DNA of 64,000 bases, from contig CAMTDV010000009.1 in assembly GCA_947069175.1 (NCBI GenBank), positions 10,115,663 to 10,179,662 on the forward strand. The letters run 5' to 3'. The stretch is from Scalesia atractyloides (taxonomy: Eukaryota; Streptophyta; Magnoliopsida; Asterales; Asteraceae). Shown here piece by piece: positions 58,338-64,000 of this stretch. The position numbers were made by a program, and so were the translations under genes. Numbering within the stretch: position 1 is the stretch's first letter; each line of letters starts with the position of its first letter. Below the pieces are notes generated by a model. The model ran no database searches. It was not told where the DNA came from and worked only from the letters and a program-made list of their open reading frames with translations.

Positions 58338-59280
58338 AAGCGGAACGGCGATTTTCGAGAAGTCGGTGATGAATCGACGGTAGTAACCCGCCAATCCAAG
58401 AAATGAACGGATTTCGGAAGCATTCTTCGGTGTAATCAAACTCTTGACGGCTTCGATCTTTGCAGGGTCGACATGAATTTCTTGACTATTAACGACGTGG
58501 CCAAGAAATTGGACTTCTTCGAGCCAGAATTCACATTTAGAAAACTTAGCATAAAGGCGATTACCTTGAAGAAGTTCGAGGACTAAACGGAGATGACGCG
58601 CTGTGTTCGTCTCTCGACTTCGAGTAGATAAGGATATCATCGATGAAAACAACGACGAAACGATCTAAGAAGGCTTTACACACACGGTTCATCAAGTCCA
58701 TGAATACCGCGGGTGCATTGGTAAGACCAAAAGGCATGACCACGAATTCGAAATGGCCATAGCGAGTACGAAAGGCGGTTTTCGGAAGATCTTATTCCAA
58801 CACGCGTAACTGATGATAGCCGGACGTAAATCGATCTTAGAAAAATAAGTATCACCTTGAAGCTGATCAAATAAATCGGCGATACGAGGAAGGGGATAGC
58901 GGTTCTTTATCGTGAGTTTGTTAAGTTCACGATAATCGATGCACATTCGGAACGATCCATCTTTTTTTTCACGAAAAGGATGGGTGCGCCCCATGGCGAA
59001 GTGCTCGGGCATATGAAACCTTTATCAAGAAGCTCTTGAAGTTGGCTTGATAGCTCGCGCATTTCGGATGGTGCGAGACGATAGGGAGGTTTAGCAACTA
59101 GAGTAGCTCCGGGAACTAAATCGATACGGAATTCAACATCGCGAGTAGGGGGTAAGCCGGGTAAGTCATCGGGAAAGACTTTAGGAAATTCACAAACAAC
59201 GGGAACATCTTTATAAGTCTTCTTTTTTTTCTCCGGGTTCACAATGTGGGCGAGGAAAGCAACACATCGCTTTTGCAAGC
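58338..59280 (-). pseudogene. Tekay-like reverse transcriptase
   Basis: Minus-strand blocks: FPKVFPDDLPGLPPTRDVEF and APYR-type PPYRLAPSEMRELSSQL (59278-58990), [20 protein letters not shown] (near 58940), [20 protein letters not shown] and the catalytic [11 protein letters not shown] (near 58740-58620), [12 protein letters not shown] (near 58400). Frame changes near 58980, 58790 and 58615. It continues into RNase H beyond the array. Confidence 0.92.
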
Positions 59281-59290
59281 ATTTGTGTGC

Positions 59291-59656
59291 TCAAGTACAT
59301 GACAAAAGCATCAACTTCTTTGAGGGAGTTTCACCATAGACATGAAGTTGATCACCGTTAGGGAGAGGGAAGCGAATCATTTTATTGAAGCATACAACTT
59401 CAGCATGATTTTCATGAAGAAAATCCATGCCTACTATGATATCGAAGCTACCTAACTGCATAGGTATGAGATTAATCGAGAAGATGTGGTTGTTGAGATC
59501 GAGAGAACAACCACGTAGGACGGAGGTGACGGTGACGGATTTTCCGGTGGCGACTTCCACATCGAAAGTCTTTGGGAGTTTAACGCGCTTACATTTTAAA
59601 ACCTTTTCGAATTCTAACGATACAAAACAATTATCGGCACCAGTATCAAAAAACAT
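59291..59656 (-). pseudogene. Tekay-like aspartic protease domain
   Basis: FFDTGADNCFVSLEF has an intact D-T-G active site, followed by the strand FDIIVGMDFLHENHA. It is a domain of the Gag-Pol precursor. The domain itself has no stop, but it is out of frame with its neighbours. Confidence 0.85.
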
Positions 59657-59689
59657 GAAGCATAAATACCATTAACGAGGAACGTACCA

Positions 59690-60960
59690 TTGACAACATT
59701 GTTGTCATTCTGGGCCTGGCGGTGATTCAGGTTAAAAGCCCTTCCACGCACAGCTTGTTGTTGCTGCTGAGGCTGCGGTGGTGGCTGCTGCTGGGGCTGC
59801 TGTTGCTGCGGCTCTTGTTTCACGGTACGGTTTGGGCAGGCATTTACAAAGTGGTTTGGATCACCACACACGTAGCACACACGTGCCTTTGGAGCTGCTT
59901 GCTGTTGGTTGTTCTGGGGAGTATGCTGAGGAGCTGGCAGTGCTGGAGCTTGAGGAGCTGGCTGACGTGGGCCGGTACGGCAACTGACAGTAAAGTGGCC
60001 GTAGATGTTGCAGTTTGTGCAAAACGACAGTTTCCACCGCCACGTGATGGTATGTGCACTTAGGGCACAATGGGTGAGGACCAGTGTACACACGTTTACC
60101 TGGGGTGCGTTTTGAGCAGGAACCTGGTAAGGCTGGGAGTTAAGCGGTGTTTGTAGCAGCAGCGTAGTTCTTACTAGGGTTTCCTCTTTTGCGTCCCTGA
60201 CGCTTTCCCTTTGGATTGCTGGATGGTTCGATAGCAGCAGTTGGTTCGGTGACAACTTGATTGGCAACTTTCGCATGGTTCTTGAAATAACCATCCTGAA
60301 CTCGCTGATAGTTGATCTCAGCGGCGAGCATGTAGGTTTCCTCGATGGTTGTAGTACAAGCAACTTACACAAAATTCGCGACACATTCGAGTAAACCACG
60401 GATATACTTGTTGATAGCTTTCTCAGTAATATCAACTTGGCTGGGACAGATGATGCTCAAAATCTTGAATCGAGCGGTGAATCCAGCATTGTCGGGACCA
60501 TCTTGCTTTATACCCCAAAACTCGTTCTCGAGCTTTTGCATCTCATGTGGAGGACAGAACTCCTTCATCATTACTTCCTTGAGTTCCTCCCAAGATAGGT
60601 TATAGGCTTCATCATTACCGCACCTATTTCTTTCGCGGTCCACCAGTCGAGAGCACGGGACTGGAAGACTCCTGTAGCGTTCACCGTGCGAGGTCATCGG
60701 GGCATCCACTTTGCCTAAAGGTGACCTCAATGGCGTCAAACCAATGGAACATAGAAGCCGGTCCATCGTTACCCGTGAAGGCGCGAGGTGCACAAGCCTT
60801 GAAATTCTTGAAACTGAACCGTGGCTTGGGGTTTTCAGTTTTTAAGTCGACCGATGAGTTACTGCTCACAGCATGATTTTCCGAGACAATTTGCGGGATG
60901 ACTTTAGCCATTTCCTTGGCTACCATAGTAGCGATACGCTTATCGGCGTTGCTGCACTGG
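59690..60960 (-). pseudogene. Tekay-like gag, frameshifted
   Basis: The capsid core at about 60365-60880 has FKNFKACAPRAFTGNDGPAS then FHWFDAIEVTF, and the next frame SWEELKEVMMKEFCPPHEMQ. Zinc-knuckle sequences follow: CNIYGHFTVSC (one Cys changed) near 60010 and CYVCGDPNHFVNAC near 59870, with a Q/P-rich tail. Frame changes occur near 60690, 60365 and 60130. The start is not certain (a Met near 60960 is likely). Confidence 0.82.
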
Positions 60961-62140
60961 AGATTCCTCTGGTATGTGATCTCATAGAAGACATCTACAT
61001 TGAAGGATTTGATAGGATGAGATTCGATTATACTAAATTTATGTTTAAAATATTTATTATTATTATTATTCATACAAGGCACATAAACACATAGGCAAGT
61101 AAACACATAGACACATAAACACGTAGGCACATAAACACGTAAGCACATAGGCACGTAAGCATATAATCACGTAGGCACGTAAGCACATATTTTGCACGTA
61201 TTCACTTCTAATTAACCATCATGCATAGCGAGATATGAGATGCGAGATGTAAGCGAGATATATGCGATATATAATAGCGAGATAGGCGAGTAATATTGCG
61301 TATGAGGCACATATGCCCTCATAGGCGTAAGCGAGTTAAGCGTCTTTAGTTTGGTTGGTGTATTAATTAGCATTTTAGATTACGAGAGCTGTGTGGGTTG
61401 TGCATGCGTTCATGGAGCGTAAAGCGAGAAATCGATAATACGAGAAATAAAGCGAGAAATCGAAATAGCGAAAATTCTCAAAATTTAAACACATAAATAA
61501 CAATAAACTCGATGATGCGTAAATCGACGATATAGGCTTAAATCAATTGGGAGTGTCCGGGGTTTTGAGACGTTGACTACCCAAAGTGGTTCGACTACCC
61601 TTTGAACTTGGACCCACGTTTTGGCCTAATAGATAGATGCTCTCACCGCAAGCGGCTAACAGCATTATCCTTCCGGTTACTACGTGTTCCAAACCATCAG
61701 AATAATTGAGACTTTGGTGAGATTGAAAATCGAGAGGCGGAATTTGTTATTAAGATGCGGGTTTCACCCCTAACTTAGCAACGTCGTTCCTAGTTGTGGC
61801 TACGCGCACCGATCACATCGGGCGTTCCACTATATAGAAATGGAGATTTTCGTCGAGGTTTGGATACACTCCTAACTCAACGAAGGTATCTCGTGCGATA
61901 GAGATTAAATGAGTGAATGATCTCATCGAGAGTTCTCGGTTTTCACACCTAATCTCGACTTGACACTCGTTTTGTGTGATACAAGCGTTTTCGAGCGTGT
62001 ATATGTGTTAGCCTTAGGAAAGGCACATTTAAGCATTTATGGCAAGTAGTTTAACATTTAAGTCAAAGATAGGTCAATCGGTGACTTAAACATGCTACTA
62101 GGTCGAGTCATGGAAATTCTACCTATTATCCTAAGGTTAT
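60961..62140 (-). other. 5' leader of the Tekay-like element
   Basis: No domain. It contains an ATT repeat (61050-61070), tandem CACATAGGCACGTAAG-like units (61078-61200) and GCGAGATA-rich sequence (61220-61300). Confidence 0.55.
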
Positions 62141-62154
62141 GGGCTTTGATACCA
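62141..62154 (-). other. PBS of the Tekay-like element
   Basis: The minus strand reads TGGTATCAAAGCCC right after the 5' LTR, the initiator-Met type with two or three changes from that of the array. Confidence 0.8.
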
Positions 62155-62157
62155 ATC

Positions 62158-63870
62158 TGTCACACCCTAACCGATGCCGGAAACATCGGGGTTGGTGGCC
62201 CTAGGCGACCAGACAATCTCACGAGAAATTTCCATAACACCATTCATTCCACAATATTTTAACGTCTAACATCCCATACTATTAAACAATATGTCATCAA
62301 CAATGTCACGAAATACATAATTTTTCTCATAAAACAATAAGGTTCGATTTTCCCTAGATTTATTACAAACCATTCTAAACAAAATAAACAAAACGAACTA
62401 AGCTAAGCAAACTACTTCCAAGGCTTCCAAGCTAAAATCCTCAACCTGTTACATACATTAAAATACAAGTCAATACAATTAAGTAAATGTGAGCATACAG
62501 GTTTTAGTAATACTAGCATAATAGAGAAACCGTTCGCGAAATAGTCCAATTACATATCATGATACACCAAAACACATCACACAGATAAACATAGACTTAT
62601 TTCTCATGCTAACTACCGTGAGAAGGCTTGCGCGTCCATCCTAACTAGACCCCGTCGGGTGTTAGCCAAACTATAGTACCATTCTAGCTAAGGAGACAAG
62701 TTAACGAAAATAAGTCCTAGTCTCATGTTTCTAGTATCACGTATTGAGCATATATAATTAGATTATTCGCGTGTGATAAACAGTATGGGTGTGCACGGTT
62801 CGGTTCGGTTCATTTATTAGCATTATCCGTATCCATATCCGAAGTCATCGGTTAATCGGTTTGGTTAATTTGGTTAATTTGTCGGTTTTCGGTTCGGTTC
62901 GGTTAATTTTTAGTTAATAACCAATTCAAAAAAGGGCTAAATATTTTGCTTAGAAATACATGTAATGGAGGTATAAATACTTGAAATAGAAGTACAAATA
63001 CATGTAATGGATGTATAAATAAATGAAATGGATGTATAAATGCATGAAATAGATGTTTAAGTACATGAAATGGAAGTACAAATAAATAAAATGGAGGTAT
63101 AAATAAATAAAATGGAGGTATAATTAGATGAAATAAAAGTATAAAACATTAAATATATGAAATGGATGTATAAAATCTAGAAATAAAAAAAATAAAAATG
63201 GTTCGGTTCGGTTCGGTTAACCGATGGTAAAAAAATATCCGTTAACCAACTTTTGGTTAATTCGGTTTCAGTTAATTTTGGTTCGGTTTTATCGGTTTTC
63301 AGATCGATTTCGGTTAACGATTCGGTTATTGCACACCCCTAATAAACAGTTTGAGTTGTGAAGTGATTTTGATAGAGTAACGTATGTAACACACAAAAGT
63401 GCGTTTAAGCATAAAAGGGTTCAAGTATACTCACAGTCGGTGCGTTTAGGAGAGAGTAGACGACTGTCGAGAGGCGAAGAGGAGCACCGGATCAGCCTGC
63501 ATACGCGAACGGAAGTGCATCAGTCTCCGAAAAGTTGAAACGGTTAAGTTTAGGTTGAGCAGTAGTCAAGTTCGGGCGAACTTGTATGTAAACATACAAG
63601 TTCGAATGAACTTGTAAGGATTTGGTGAGATTTGAGTTAAGTTCGGTCGAACTTGGTAAGTTTCCTGGGATACTTGTCAAGTTCGGGCTAACTTGTGAGA
63701 AAATCTTACTAAAATGACAAGTTTGGGCGAACTTGTATAGTTTCCTAAGAAAGTAGACAATTTCGGGCGAACTTGCAAGGAAAATTGATGAAAAAGACTT
63801 AAGTTCGGTCGAACTTGACCCAAATGGGTACAAGTTCGCTCGAACTTGACCTGGTGTGCTGGTGATTCTT
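62158..63870 (-). repeat. 5' LTR of the Tekay-like element, cut by a new LTR
   Basis: From TGTCACACCCTAACCG it matches 38005-39700 with modest divergence, then stops at 63870 where the next element begins. It includes the MITE (62785-63341) and palindromes. Confidence 0.9.
62785..63341. mobile_element. Second LTR copy of the GGTTCG-rich MITE
   Basis: Same element and site as 38635-39200, with the duplication ATAAACAGT on both sides (62775-62783 and 63342-63350). It was carried along by the retrotransposon. Confidence 0.75.
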
Positions 63871-64000
63871 TGTCACACCCCGACCCGCAGCGGAAAAAGG
63901 TGATCGGGGCATGATTGGGTTATCATCAAAGCTCATGACATTTATTATGACGTTTCATATTCATTAATACAATTTAATGGGAAATATACAATCATAATTA
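63871..64000 (-). mobile_element. Start of another LTR of the gag-only family, runs off the window
   Basis: TGTCACACCCCGACCCGCAG then GGTGATCGGGGCATGATTGG, near-identical to 1725-1850 and to the reverse complement of the array LTR ends. Only 130 bp are visible, so solo or full length cannot be told. Confidence 0.85.

Larger units (their letters stand above)
38005..63870 (-). mobile_element. Tekay-like chromovirus (Ty3/gypsy), split by a 15.4-kb insertion
   Basis: Minus-strand order: 5' LTR from 62158 rightward, PBS 62154-62141, gag, protease, RT, (insertion 42899-58337), RNase H, integrase, chromodomain-type tail, PPT 40926-40912, 3' LTR 40911-38005. Host parts total about 10.4 kb within the window. 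A C-terminal chromodomain after integrase and an initiator-Met-type PBS fit the Tekay/Del lineage. Multiple frameshifts make it defective. The right LTR is cut at 63870 by another LTR insertion and its far end lies outside the window. Confidence 0.9.

Noticed and set aside
59722..60063. A plus-strand frame rich in Leu/Trp
   Set aside because: It is the shadow of the Gln/Pro-rich Gag tail on the other strand.
60681..61154. An upstream extension of the Tekay Gag frame (CVYVFTCLCVYV-type start)
   Set aside because: It is translation of the tandem CACATAGGCACGTAAG repeats in the leader. The Gag homology begins only near 60960.

Overview
This is a transposon-rich stretch of plant nuclear DNA. Two plant gene remnants and one apparently intact plant gene with introns sit in a background of nested LTR retrotransposons with long (0.9-2.9 kb) LTRs. 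A member of Asteraceae is my guess, from the ankyrin/PGG gene with a Gag-like N-terminus and from the retrotransposon style. The sequence alone does not prove the family.

Layout. 152-4717: a 5'-truncated LINE on the minus strand, flanked by an exact 14-bp target duplication and split by a 2.9-kb solo LTR (1725-4661, 5-bp duplication TAAAT). 5159-9278: a broken ankyrin-repeat/PGG membrane-protein gene with a duplicated N-terminal exon. 9700-12024: decayed Ty3/gypsy pieces. 12501-13731: the first half of a duplicated segment of the Elongin-B-like gene, including its 40-nt second exon. 13732-28553: a Tat-type Ty3/gypsy element (LTR, gag, protease, RT, RNase H, integrase, antisense ORF, LTR) that hit this segment, with a second solo LTR (20103-22876, duplication TCAAT) inside its integrase. 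28783-31130: a frameshifted DYW-type PPR gene resembling Arabidopsis At4g30700. 32502-34653 (minus): a three-exon Elongin-B-like gene. 36290-38004: low-complexity DNA and a hAT-like MITE. 38005-63870: a Tekay-like chromovirus on the minus strand, split by a 15.4-kb insertion. At 63871 another LTR of the solo-LTR family begins and runs off the window.

The most unusual part is the family that supplies the solo LTRs and the 42899-58337 insertion. The insertion reads inverted LTR fragment - 93 bp of internal 3' end - LTR - gag-only internal - LTR - gag-only internal - LTR. The internal region encodes only a Gag (intact in copy 1, one base deleted in copy 2) and no pol. Each LTR carries four tRNA-like modules: one antisense class II-like module upstream of the TATA box, and three sense modules at about 170-bp spacing downstream of it, so probably in the RNA leader. 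The acceptor stems are lost, but A-box/D-arm and B-box/T-arm hairpins are kept, some of them lengthened. One module shares a stretch with plant initiator tRNA-Met (from recall), the tRNA that matches this element's own primer binding site. The family also carries hairpin repeats whose stems covary between units (C-G, T-A, A-T), which suggests a selected structure.

The gag-only family shares its LTR termini, primer site and the block before the polypurine tract with the Tekay-like element it is nested in. It may therefore be a parasite mobilised by that element's enzymes. Every pol gene visible here is broken. The only apparently functional protein-coding units are the Elongin-B-like gene and the Gag of array copy 1.
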